The position numbers and the translations under genes are program-made. Shown one piece after another: positions 47,567 to 59,672 of a stretch of 64,000 bases of DNA. This stretch comes from Papilionanthe hookeriana x Papilionanthe teres (lineage: Eukaryota > Streptophyta > Magnoliopsida > Asparagales > Orchidaceae). Location: assembly GCA_022702705.1 (NCBI GenBank), contig CM040429.1, forward strand, positions 6,006,073 through 6,070,072. Direction: 5' to 3'. Position 1 is the stretch's first letter; the number at the start of each line of letters is the position of its first letter. The notes below the pieces were generated by a model. The model ran no database searches. It was not told the origin of the DNA and saw nothing but the letters and a program-made list of their open reading frames with translations.

Positions 47567-49915
47567 ACGTCAATCGTTCATATCAACATCAAAGCTACTA
47601 GCTAAGTAACTGCAACTTAAATTTAAATGTCAGCCTTTAATTTGTTTATTTTTGTCATATATTTGCATGATTGTATCTTTATTGTCATTTAGGTCATATT
47701 TAAATAATTTTAATATTAATATGCCAACTGGTCAACTCTTGTTGTATCTTTTGAACTTTGAACATCTCCTTTTGATTTCATATCCAGCCCGATTTTTATG
47801 ACCTTGCTTTGAAGGAACTTAGAAAATTCCCTTCTTGTTTTAGGGTACAAATACTGCTAGGAGATCCACTATTGTGCTAAGAGTAATAAAATATTTGAAG
47901 AACTCCCATTATTCTTTGATGAATGGACTTGCTTCTGTGGAGGTTTGAGTTGTCATTATGGTTGCAGTATCTTCACGACTGTCCTTGTCTTGATAGTGAC
48001 ATGAAGACTTCCAATCTATTAGTTTTTCATGAAATTGCCACTGCAATTCCTTTATGCGTCTAGATTTTCTGCCACGCTCACATCATGGCCCGCTTTTCTT
48101 TGTTGATTCTCACTATTAACCGGATTCTAGGGCAACTAGGATAGAATTTTCAATGATTGGGGTCATGACTTAAAGATCCCAACATTAGTTTTTTTTTTTT
48201 TTTCCATTATATTACCTTTAGACTTGAAAAAAAGGTTTATATGAGGTTTGGGTGTCAGTGAAGGTACCCTCCTGATAACTCAACTCGAAAATTTTAGTTC
48301 ATGTTAATTTGATTGCTATTTAGATCAGGTTCAAATCTAAGTTCTAGACCCAATTTTTATTGATTATAGATTTGGGTTGACCCAAATAACCCAAAAATGA
48401 TTTGATTATTATTTGGGTTGAAGTCTAATTAATTGGGTTAAAGGGTCATATTTAAATTAATTGGTTTGTGTTTATCCAAAAATTACTTGATCTATATAGT
48501 AGGCGGATTAGAATAGTCACATTCAAGTGAAATATTTTAACCATACAATAAAAATCTTGGGTTTATATCAAACATATTTAGGCCAGGTCAACTTCAGGCC
48601 AAATCCGAACCCAACCGATAAACTCAGGTTGGCACCTCTGATATGGGGCCCAACAATCCCTTCGGTATGAAATCTTCTTTTGATTTCATTAATATCTTTA
48701 TTGAGGCCGATTTAAAATTATTCAAAACTGGCTTTTTTTTTTAACCTTTTTTTTGTTTTAGAATTTCTTCAGTAGTTTTCCACTCCAATTCTTAAAGAAT
48801 CTCTACTTGTTGTCAATTTATGGCTAGAATATTGAAATATTTGGTTATATAGAGTTCACCTTGTCTTAGATCATAGAGAGTTGCCATGATCTCAAAGATC
48901 TTTTAATGCATTGCCTTTGTTGGATTATGCTTCCCTCACCACATTCCAAGTCTCTCTAGCAATCTTGTAGTAATAGAGCTGATCAACCACGATATTGTTC
49001 TGCTGTTTCTTAATATTTTATTCTGAATTTGTATCATCTGAATGTGGAAGAGCTGTTGCATTTGCTCTAGTAAGGTAATCTTCTCTCTATTTTCACGAAT
49101 AAACATTTTAGCGGACTGAGATTGTTGAATTTATTTCTGTTCATTGATTTAATTTTGTTCTTACTTTTATATGTATAACGTGAAACTATATTAATAGATA
49201 GAGGACTTAGTTCATCTGCTGTCTTAGGACTTTATCTCAATTTAGAGTTACCTAAAATGTATAAGGAAAAATAAGAAACGATTAAAAGGATTTGAACCAC
49301 CTGTTTAAAAATTCCTTTTTCAAATCGTAAAACATTTATATATGATTTGGGCAGAATACCACATTGAGTTTTTTTTTAATGTTTAAATTAAAGTTACTTT
49401 ATCTTTGTTTCCTTCACAAATCTAAACTAAATGGGGTCAAGCTGGCGACATTTGTTTGCATTCTAAATACAACAGATTATTGGCCATCTCCTATTTAATT
49501 TGTCTGGCAATTTGCAATATCAATTGCCACCATATTTGCTTTTTAATTATATCCCTCTCTTTTTCATTGTAGATTTTTTTTTTCTGGTGGCCTTTTCATT
49601 ATTTCAGTATTTCTTACTGCAAATTCTGGTAAATGTTGGATCAAGTTTGTTGATGGGTCTGTACCATTTTTTTAAATGTAAAAAAAAAAAGAAATTTTCT
49701 TATCTTCATCTTCTTGAAAGTTTCTTGTTGAATACTTTAAATATGTTTTTGATTATAGCTACTAGGAAAGTAATACTCCGAGGAGCATCTGAATTTTGTA
49801 ACTTTTTTTTTTTATTATTCAAATTAATTTTTTTGATCAAGCAGTCCTTTAATATGGTTGCTACACGATTTTGTTACATGAAGTATTACTTTGAGAGCTC
49901 TTGCTGTCAGCAACT

Positions 49916-52900
49916 ATGGAAAAGAAGCAAAAGATTTTGGAATCTCGGAAGAGATTGGACAATGCACTATCTTTGCCGGATCTTGTAAATAAAGATTCTA
50001 TTGCATCCCTTGTCAAAGAACAGTTTATTCAGTCCTCTTTAAGGAGCAATAGAGGCAAGGCCTTTTTTATCTTATACTATTGTTTTGCTTTAACTTGGCT
50101 GAATTTTTAGGATTTTGACGAGACATAAACTGAATGCTCTTTTTTTTTCTTTCACTTTTTATTTGGTATTACAATTTCTGTTTTTATTTGGGTGCATTTT
50201 TTTTTGTCTTTTATTGCCAAGTAATATTGCTTATATAGTTATGACGTAGTTAATATTGTGTTATTTCTTTTGTTTGTTTATAAATATCTCCTTTTTATCT
50301 CAAGGACTGTTAGAAGTTCTGAGTATAAAGCATAACACTACAGATGCAATAAGCACATGCTATTCTAGTGAAGCAAAATAATAAAATTTAAGCATGAGAC
50401 AGTTTCACATTTTCCCTTAAATATTATGAAACATAGAAATTTAGATATTTAATGTGAATTTTTTTTTTGTGCGGTGAAACATAAGCTCAATGCACAGAAA
50501 GATCTATGTTATCTAGGTTCAATGTTTAAAATCAAGTACTTCTCATAAAGTTGCCTTCTTACGCATCATGTGACTGCAATGTAGATGAACCTTTACTATT
50601 GATAGATTTTAAGCGCATAAAGATGTGTAAGATTGCCTAATCAATCAAAACTAAATATTATTGTATAATCATCAACTTCACCTATTCCTACAAATTCAAA
50701 GATTTTTTCAAACACTAATACCAACATTTTGGGCTGACTATAAGTTTGGATGTAGGTTTTAAGACTAATTGTAAACATAATATTAACCATTATCCTTTGT
50801 CATTTGTGATTAGGAGTGGCAATGATGGTTCATGATAGAAAAAGTTTTGGATAAGATTAATGTGGAATTTTTAAGAAAAAACAAGGGAGTGCCAAAGATA
50901 TTGTGACTATAAGTTGCACAAACAAAAGAGAAAAAAAAAACTGCAAAATGTAGCTAACATCTTATGCAACATGAAATAAGATCTAATTGAGAATGAAGAT
51001 AGGTAAAACTGATGTCAACTATTGGGGATGATTGAGCTCAACCTTAACCATAGGTTTATATTCCTTTTTTTTTTATTATTTTTTTTTGTTGTAGGATTTG
51101 AACCGATTTCCTACCCTTTAGAAGGTAAACACCAATACCATTTGGACACATCCAATGGTTAGATTTCTATTCTCCAATGTCATCATATTGCTTTAGCTTT
51201 ATCTTGATACCTTGGAATCAATTTAGTGAATATTTATCCTTTAATTATTATCCATGGTGATCATTACAAACTTATAATTTAATTTTTTATTTTTATAATG
51301 TCTCAAAAATTTTAAGTATTGATGATTAAAATTAAGAATACCATCATTTAAAATATTTACAGGCTTTCACAATTGTCCTTCTTTCTCCACAATTAATGAA
51401 AATTCACTTATTAGTATAAAAAACTAGCTCTTTTACGGACATTCCTTTTACGTGACTACTGCCTCTGGAATACTCAATTGGTTGTGAATTTTAGCATAGG
51501 AGATAATATTCCAAGAAACACATTGAATAGTATATGAAACAATGTCCAAAAATTTCACCAAGATACGACTTTATATTCATTTGAGGTTTTTCTTTGGTGG
51601 AGCCTCTTTCATCCATATTATCTATATCAATCATGAGAAAGTACCATCAATTAAGGATAATTTTGAGGCTTTACCATTAGATTTTTAAAATTCTGATGGC
51701 TTTACAATTTTAAATGGTTGCCTCTTATTCTTAGAGGATATGATGGGAGGAGTGATATTATGGCCATGTCAATATCCTTATTGTTCCATTGTTCTTGGTT
51801 TATTGGCTTTGCCCATTTTAGATATTTAAATGATTATAGTTCCATTCCTTCTACCCTTTTTTTTTTGTTTAATCTTGCTTCTCATTGTGTGTTGCTTTAG
51901 AAATCTTTAACCATAAGCCATCCGTAAATGGCTTGTAGTTGTTTTGGAAGGGTTTACTGCTTGTCATGAAAAAATATATATATTTCTCAATTGCCTTTCA
52001 TTTTCTTTTATTTTACTCTTGGAACAGAGAACTGGTCTTTTTTATTTTCATTATGGAGGTAACATGTCTTAAGACACTCTTATATGCAAGTTTTGAATTA
52101 AATTTAACTAGTAATCTTACTCCAACATCATTTGACAGATTTCTTCATATATAAATATGTATGATTTGTGCAAGTAGGCTTTAGCAATTATAGTGCGATA
52201 CCTCTATTATTTTATTTCTGTATTTTCTATATTTCTCAAATATAACTTTTGTTTGTTTAGAAGATGTGGGTAAGATTGTCGAAAACCGTACGTTGGAAGT
52301 TGCAAATTTTCTTGAGATGCTGAGGAGTGCTTCAGAGACCAGTAGCTCTCCTATTAAGTTGCAGAAGGATTGGAAGGTAGTCCTCCTGTTCTTTTAACAT
52401 AATTCCTTTCTACCAAATTTATTTAAAGAGAGAAATGTCAAATTAGTCCCCTAATTCTTTGTTTCCCAGAGTCATAGTGTGAATTTAGTCCCTAGATTCT
52501 CTTAATATTGGTTGAAACACAGCCTCAATCTAAAGAATCTGGAGCTGATTTGACAGTTTCATACTCTCGATTAAAATTGTCCCATATAAATAGGCCGGAG
52601 ACTAGTTTGACACTTTACCCTTTCTTTAAACATTCTTTACTCGTTATCACTCAACAAATTTTAACTCATAATAGTAATTCATGCTTGTTGACCTCACTTT
52701 TGTTGAGGTTTAGCTTTTCTCCTAGGATTTAGGGTTCTAGCTTTAGGAGCTTCCCTGACGATCTTAGATTCTTAAGAATTGCCTACTCTCGCTTTAAGAT
52801 GCTCGAAACCACTTCGATACTTCTGGATTCCCGACGAAATTCTCGACCTTTAGCTTACAGCAGATAGGTTGGAATCAGCGCCGTGATCTAAATCGAGTTC

Positions 52901-53248
52901 CTATAGGACCACCTGGACCTTAGGATAGCCTCGTGCACATTTTTCAGCACCACCGAAGACAAATTCCTCGAGCCACGGCCTCGACGTCTTCAAATTCTCC
53001 GCAACGGATCAAGATCGTGGTCGGAATGTCGTGACGAGCGACGTCGAGTCGGACTTCGAAAATGTCGGATTTGACGCACTTTCGACGCGATCGTCGACGA
53101 GGTTGCCGAACGACCTCTGGATGACGAACAGATCATGCCGTCAGCGTCCGGAACGTCGTTTCCACCTAAAATCGATATTTAATTTACGAGGATCTCCTAC
53201 CGGAGCGGAAATTGCGATTTTGGGCTTATTTTAATAAAATTAATTATA

Positions 53249-53286
<38 letters not shown>

Positions 53287-56200
53287 CCTATTTTTCTATC
53301 CTAAGCCCTAACCCTTACCCGTTCGATCGGCTGGCTCTCTCTCTCGCTCGTTCGATGAGGAAGCTTCGTTCTCCTCCTTCCCACGCTCGAGTGAGTCACC
53401 CGACCGTATCCTCTTCTCCCATACTCGTATCCCTGTGGCTTCTCTCGATCCGCCCGCTCGACGCTATCTCCGTTCGAAGCCCTATCCCTTCGCCGAGCCT
53501 CTGCGGAATTCTTCTCCATCCTCCCGTGCCTACCCCGATTTTTGTTCGGTTCTGCAAGTAGGATGAGGCACTCCTCTCCCTCTCCTTGCCTATTTAAGGC
53601 CCTGTTTGGGGCGTTCCTAGGGCTGGCCGATTTTCTTTCCTGGAGGTGGGGAGGTGCTGCCGGATTGAGCTTTAACCTTCTTGCTTTGTTTGTGTACTCT
53701 ACACTAGCTGGTAACCTTCCTCCCCTCACCCTATTTACTTCTCGGTTTGGCCTGGGAGATCGTATTTTGTGCCGTTGGTTTGATTTTCCCCGTTTACTAT
53801 TTCAAACTCGAGCACTTATGTGCCATGGAAAGTTTATTTATTTGCTTAAATGACAGCTCTGTTTCCTCTACATAGTGGCATGCTATTACTCCCCTCTCCC
53901 CTCTGATGGCATTATAACTCATGTTTTTTTTTTTCTGTTAAAAGAGGAGGAGAAGTGGGGAAAGAGGTGTGTTTAGCTAGTTTTCTCTTTGTCTTGCAAA
54001 TGCTCTTTAACTTATGAGTCCGCATGCTATACTTGAAGAGCTTTCTAGTGGGAAGTTTGGCTAGTTGATCCCTCTTCACTCTTGTTGCATATTTTTATTT
54101 TTGGAAATATTTCATATGGCATGTGGTTGCTCCTTTTTCTTCTTTACTTATTCTAATCTAATGTGGAGCATGAAATGGTTTGCTTAATCTATATACATGT
54201 GAGGCTTGCTCTTTTGCTCCCTCTACTTCTTCTTTGTTTAAAAAAAAAAAAGAGAAAGAAAGCATGTTAGGAAGGTCTTGAATCGATTTGGAGAGTTTTA
54301 TATCTACTTTCATTTGAAATATATTGGGGCTTATGCTTGGATGTATTGGAAGTATGGAAGTGTTTGCTTCGAGCTTCACGTTTAGCTAAATCTGTAAGCC
54401 CTATCCCGGCTCATTGGGAGCTTGATTGAAAACAAGTTTTATTCCACTTTAAAAGAGGTTTGGGTCGTTCCATTGGCTTTTGTTTTCTCGGCTTAGGGGC
54501 TGTTTTGAGCCTTATTACGTTCTGGTTTCCTAGCCCCCTCCCCCTGCTACTTTCTCTGGACTGTTTTGAGTTTTGCTGTTTTTTTTTCTTGCTCGGTTTT
54601 TTGGGGCTGTCTTGGCATTTGGTTTGGGGGCTCCATTTGGTATTCTTGCTGCTCCTGTAGTTGCCTCCTGGGTATTCGATGCATGGACTGTTTCGTTTTG
54701 TTTGTTTTATGATCTTTGCTGCTCGGCAGCAAGCCCCGCTGCATAGAGGGGCTCGGCCTTGTGTTTTCTGTAGTTTCTTCGCCTTCCTCAGCCTCGGCTT
54801 CGCATTGGGGTCGTTGTGATTTAAAATCGGGTTTATTTCTACTATTGTTGTGGTTGAACTCGGCTCTTTTAATATCTCCGGTTTTAGCCTCTAAGTTGGG
54901 ATTGTTTTGATTCAAATCTTAGTCGTTTGAGCCTTCATTGCTTCCTTGGTTCTGGGCTCGGTTAAGGTCTATACTCGGGCCCGTTTTTGTGCTTTGTGTA
55001 AGCTTTCGTGAGGGGCCTTACCTTGCTGTCTTTCGATGGCTTGACCGAGGACTTCGGGGCGACTGGCTCGAGCTTGTTGGGAGCTTTAGTTGCCTCCCCT
55101 TTGTGCTTGTCTTGGCCGAGAAGCCTCGACGGATGTAGTTATGATATTTGTGCCACGGTTGCACACACTCACTTGCAATAAAAATAATAAACGATTTGCA
55201 TGCTCACTTTAACTTAAGACTTTAAACCTAAACTGCGATCCTTGCTACGACGTGAAGCTTGGAGCACGGTGGGCAGCACGGCCATCTTCTTCAAGAAACC
55301 CGTGTCGACATCAAGAAACCATTCTTTGGTTTAAATAATGCTCCTAGTGACTTCGAGTGTAGTTCGCCTACGCGCAGCATAAATCCTCACCCGTTCTTTA
55401 GCGCTAGTGCACTGCCTCCCGCGCGATATGTGCTCTAACTCGCTGAGGTTTCCGAGGTTGTCGTCCGATACAACGTAAGTTCTCCTATCTTTTCGGGTAG
55501 CTTTGCATAATCGTGACATTACGCAAACGTAATTCCTATAATTAATTTACGTGATTAAAATTAAAATAAATCCCTTTTCAAAATTTAAAGCTCTAACCAT
55601 GTGATAGTCCTCGGACGTCCTCGACAGTCCTCTTCGAGATCCGTGATATCCCCTACCCTTCTCTCTTCGACTCCGTAAATAACTCGTTTCTCCTCGCGCC
55701 TTTCACCTATCGGATTTCCTACTACCTCATTTCGTCGAAAACTCTACTTTCAATCTACGAAGATAGAACCCGCGATCTAAATCGGTAGCTTCTCTAAGCT
55801 GACTTCGATCGTTTGAGGTAATTAACTATAGGTGTCATTTATAGTGAGTTTTAAATACCTCAGTATAATATAAACCCTATTTAATTCTTTTCGTATTAAA
55901 TAGGGAACTTGTCTGTCCACATAAACGTTCGTAGACTGTAACGGATGTCATGAATTTTGTAGTTTATTTGATCGAACGATATTTGTCGAGTAGGGTGTCT
56001 ATTCTTCGGAATAGATGCGTTACTCGCGATATTACGCTCGTTCATTCAAACTACTTAACGAATGAGATCCGTCCTTTCTCATTCTCGTATTTTAAAACTT
56101 AAAATTTTACTTTCAAAAATCAATACACATATATATACATTAAATTAAATCTAAAAAAAAAGACGCAACTTTAAGCGGCCGACAATGCTGCCTGGAGAAA

Positions 56201-58347
56201 TCAATGCGATCCTTTAGGAACTTCTAATCAGGACGTGCTTTCCATTGGATCTTCTTCAATATCAATTTTACTTTTTATTGGAACTTGAATGCTTGTTTTT
56301 GCTTTTCCCCAGGTAAAACAAGACACCGATGAACTTCGTGTTATGTACTGTGAAGGACCCGATGGCTCCCCTTTTCATACTCTACTTGCAGAAGGTTTTG
56401 CCAACGGTCCCATGGATGTTTGTGAGTGAAATTTTTTTAATTGGGAAATTTACATACATACCACACAATTTTTATGTACTTACATATCTAACATCTAAAG
56501 TTTGATATTTGCACTTATAACAATGGTGTAATAAACCTATGCATGAAAAGTAGTATTTCACTTTTAAAAAGTCAATAATGAGGGTATTTTTTATGTAATG
56601 TTGAAGTTTTGAGTGTTATCCATGCAAATATGACAGTTTGGGTGTTACATATGTAAATATATAAGAATTGTGTGGTATGTGTGTCAATGCCCCTTTTTTA
56701 TTTGTTAATCCTGTGCTTGGAGATTAGGGTCTGACATTTCCATATCTGAAAATGACATTCTATATGATCGCAGGTTTATGCGTCTCTTGGGAATCAACTT
56801 TATACAAGAAATGGTGAGTGTCATGACTGACATAACAGGTTCTGTACTTCCTATGTATGAGTTAGCGTAACGCACCACATAGTTTCTATAGATAAAGATT
56901 ACGCGAGGGAATTGTTTGTCCGTTCATAATAGTTGTTGGTATGCGTAGCAACATCAGTAATAACAGTTTATAATAACAGTCTAGATAAGCTCAAACTTAA
57001 AGATAATTCCTATAGTATTCTTATCTTGCTGTAATATAAAATTGATCCAGTAATCTTCCTTTTGGATTCTTGATCTCCTTTGTATGATATTTGATTGATG
57101 ATCTGTTCGAGCCATGGACTCTTGCTGGCATTCTTTTTAATCTCAATAGTGTGATTTAAAAATTTCTATCGTTGATGATTTTCATGGAAAAATTGGACGA
57201 TTAAAACTGCCATGAACACTATTGCTTTGATTTTTCCATGATCTGATCACTAGTTTATGAGAAAAAAATGGACTATTAAGACTTGAATGAACAAGATGAC
57301 TTGATTTTTTTTTCCAATTAGGTGCCTAGATCATGTGGAAAGCTTCTACTTATAGATTTCCTTGAAGTGGGGAGTTAATTGAACATCCCTTTACTGATCT
57401 GATCCCCATATGTTATAGAAGGCTATGCATTTTAGATGGGATTTGAAAGTTCATTTTAACATTTTTAAAGCTTTAAGTGAACAAAAATGAAGGGTGATGC
57501 TAACTACATTTCCCAACTTCTTCTCCCCACTATTAAAATGTGCTTCATTGTTATTATTTTATATTTCATTGAATATTCTTACTTTATCTTATGAAAAACC
57601 AGGCATATTGGATTGGTGTCAATAAATCATCCTAAGCAAAATAGAATATTGGGATTTTTTTTCATGTGGGATTTTCGTCTTTGGTTGCTTACAAGAGGCC
57701 ATTAGAGTTATATGCCCACAATTTTGGTTTTGTGATGATGTTTGATTTTTTTTTTTTCTAGTCTATATACTGAATAACTTGCCAATTTTGATTTTATGTT
57801 GTGTGAATAATTTCATTTCAATCTTTACTGAGTGAAACTTTCATTTTTAGGTGGCCACAATATAATGTTCCAGTATTCAAAATTATTATATCTCAATGTT
57901 TGCAGAAAGTTCGCATTGGTGAAGAAATTTCATTAATAAGGTCTCTTATTGATTTATAGAATCCTTGCATCCATATTCTTGCCCTCTTGTATTCTTGATC
58001 CTAACTTTCTCCTCTATTCATTTCCAAGAAAGGGTGAAGGTTCCATGGCCAGTCTCGGTTCGAGAGGCTGTTGTGCATTACTTTGAAATCGAGTACTTTG
58101 AAGAAGATCTCATTCTTGTACTTATCAAGACGGTAATGTTCATGCTTTCTGTTCCTCGGCAGTGAACTTTTCATCTGAAATGCTAACATGGTCTCGAAAA
58201 TTGCTAGATTTCGGACACGGAACATATCGATCCAGATACATATGGTTTCAATGGGAATGTAATCCCTCAAGCTAAAGATACAATACGGATAGATTTGTTG
58301 GGCGGCTTTGTTTTGCAGAAGGTTGAAAGTAACAGATGCTATTTTCG
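49916..58347 (+). CDS. START/Bet v 1-like lipid-binding domain protein, N-terminal 244 codons (3' end outside window or lost)
   Basis: Seven exons read in phase: 49916-50054, 52261-52376, 56313-56421, 56774-56813, 57851-57940, 58033-58132 and 58208-58347. The ATG follows an acceptor (GCTGTCAG) by five bases. The N-terminus (MEKKQKILESRKRLDNALSL...) looks helical and charged. From residue 86 the sequence follows an uncharacterised plant polyketide-cyclase/START-like family: ELRVMYCEGPDGSPFHTLL, DVCLCVSWESTLYKKWWPQY, CLQKVRIGEEISLIRVKVPW, DTIRIDLLGGFVLQKVESN. Such helix-grip folds bind hydrophobic ligands; the ligand is not known. Intron 1 uses a GC donor (AGAG|GCAAGG), and no GT donor keeps the frame. 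Intron 2 contains a 3.5 kb solo LTR. The last donor (CG|GTAGGT at 58348) has no partner exon before 64000: homologues continue with roughly 100-150 more residues. The gene is either intact beyond the window or broken by the insertions. Confidence 0.82.
50055..52260 (+). other. intron 1 of the START-like gene (GC-AG)
   Basis: Donor GCAAGG, acceptor TTTGTTTAG. AT-rich, with T-runs and no recognised element. Short frames such as 51939-52154 are not supported. Confidence 0.7.
52377..56312 (+). other. intron 2 of the START-like gene
   Basis: Donor GTAGTC, acceptor TTTTCCCCAG. Nearly all of the 3.9 kb is one inserted solo LTR (52686-56184). Without it and its duplication the intron would be about 430 bp. 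Confidence 0.8.
52686..56184 (+). mobile_element. solo LTR, 3499 bp, with ATGCT target duplication
   Basis: Starts TGTTGACCTCAC and ends AAGCGGCCGACA, so it has the TG...CA termini of an LTR. The 5 bp ATGCT lies directly before (52681-52685) and after (56185-56189). No gag, pol or primer site is present, which is what recombination between two LTRs leaves behind. The interior is unusually GC-rich from 52.75 to 55.85 kb compared with the intron around it. A diverged family member lies at 38111-42157. Open frames inside are LTR by-products. Confidence 0.85.
56442..56692. mobile_element. palindromic MITE, copy E, in START-like intron 3
   Basis: Left arm GGGAAATTTACATACATACC then ACACAATTTTTATGTACTTA; right arm GGGTGTTACATATGTAAATA then TAAGAATTGTGTGGTATGTG. 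It lies about 20 bp after the exon 3 donor and fills most of the 352 bp intron. Confidence 0.75.
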
Positions 58348-58845
58348 GTAGGTCATGGAAAGCTTATGTTGGTTAAGTTTTGCTCGTTCGTATAGAAATT
58401 TTCTATATTGTTTTTTCTTTAATCATTAAACAAATTTAAATAAAAATGTTCTCAAGTTTGATATATAGTCTAACAAAATTGAGCAATGACTGTCTAGTTC
58501 ATTTTTGTTCGTGGCATTTACAGACATACCACACAATTCTTATGTATTTACATATCTAACACCCAAACTTTCATGCTTACATGCATAGCACTCATATCTT
58601 TAATATAACGTTAAAAATACATCTATCACCTACTTTTTAAAGCGGACAGGCATGGGTTTATCACACCAAAAATCTTATGTATGTAAATATGAAAGTTTAG
58701 GTGTTAGATATGTAAATGACTAAAAATTATGTGGTATGTTTGTAAATTTTCCTATTATTTAACACATAGCTTGTTAAGTGCTTAATAAAATGCTCATTTA
58801 ATGATGATTTAATTGTTTGTTTGATGACTTATTATATTGACGCTA
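58348..58845 (+). other. start of the last visible intron of the START-like gene
   Basis: Begins with donor GTAGGT. It contains MITE copy F and AT-rich sequence. No following coding exon is found up to the window end. Confidence 0.5.
58517..58752. mobile_element. palindromic MITE, copy F
   Basis: Left arm CAGACATACCACACAATTCT then TATGTATTTACATATCTAAC; right arm AAAGTTTAGGTGTTAGATAT then GTAAATGACTAAAAATTATG and TGGTATG. This is the cleanest pair of arms in the window. Confidence 0.75.
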
Positions 58846-58849
58846 GAGT

Positions 58850-59672
58850 TACGCCTGCCCCAGCCCCTGCTCTCGACACATGAGTGACGTGAACGAAGCA
58901 ACAACTCTGATGTTGCACTTGGACCAAACCTATCCAAGTCTTGTCCCTATTGAGGAGTCGATCATTCCTTATGGACCATTCTTAGTTATCCTATTATTAT
59001 ATATTTATTTTCATAGGAATTTAGGGTTAGTTTTTGGCGTGAGTTTGTTTAGAACGGCAGCCGACGTTCGTTTTCTCCCTTCGAGGGTTGTATGTGAGAT
59101 TTGAGGGTTTGGGTAGTGCTTCGGCTATATTTCTTTCATGAGGTGGTGATTATCTTCCCTATCCCCTTCCACATCCTCCCCATGTCACTCCTAGTCGCCA
59201 CATCTCGCTACAACCACCCTCAACGGCATTCTGATTGTTTTTTTCTGCAATTCCAGCCGAAGTCATTGGCTTCTCCTCCCTCTTCATCGCTGTCATCGCT
59301 GTTTTAGCCCTCCACCATTACTGTTGCCTCTATTTGCTCCCTCGTCTTGCTGTTTTGACTGTTGTCCAACTATTAGTAACACTGTTATCATCCAGAAAAC
59401 AACATTCAGGTTGTCTTGCCGCCCCCTACTCGTTGCCACTCTTCGAAACCCATTCTAGTTGTTGTTATACTTCATCCCAAGGGATAGCCTGCCATTGTTG
59501 TTCTTGTCGTCCCAGCCGCTCCTCCCCTTTACCACCTTGGGATACAATCCTTGTTTTGTTTGTGTCGCGTATGTTATATTTCTATTTTCGTTTATGTGAT
59601 TGCATTTCCCTAATTCTGAATTCAACAATAATATTTAGTTTTCCTATCACATCATTTGAGTTAACTCTAGTA
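58850..59672 (+). mobile_element. 5' LTR of a decayed Ty3/gypsy element
   Basis: Aligns in order with the LTR copies at 61505 and 62364: GTGAACGAAGCAAC, TTGGACCAAACC, AGTTATCCTATTATTATATA, TTTTCATAGGAATTTAGGG, GTGGTGATTATCTTCCCTAT, and TTCAACAATAATATTTAGTT. It is followed by TTGATATCGGAGTTAGCC (59677), a mutated form of the TTGGTATCAGAGCC primer-binding site. The left limit is approximate. Frames such as 59235-59714 are LTR by-products. Confidence 0.7.

Larger units (their letters stand above)
43917..49910 (+). other. probable 5'-UTR intron region of the START-like gene
   Basis: No coding exon is recognised. It holds a diverged direct duplication at 44797-45285 and an LTR fragment at 46850-47566. 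The remainder is AT-rich, and around 48290-48640 it has GGGTTGACCCAAATAACCC words of unknown origin. The acceptor at 49910 leads into the leader base just before the ATG at 49916. Confidence 0.35.

Noticed and set aside
47110..47568. Frames on both strands near 47.1-47.6 kb
   Set aside because: The region aligns to LTR sequence at 58.9-63.1 kb; the frames are shared LTR by-products.
49901..49915. Start of the START-like protein at a TTG at 49901
   Set aside because: This stretch is the end of an intron (GCTGTCAG at 49903-49910); the first ATG is at 49916.
53301..55138. Several open frames on both strands (up to 142 codons)
   Set aside because: All lie within the solo LTR with defined ends and duplications; none shows a retroviral or host motif.
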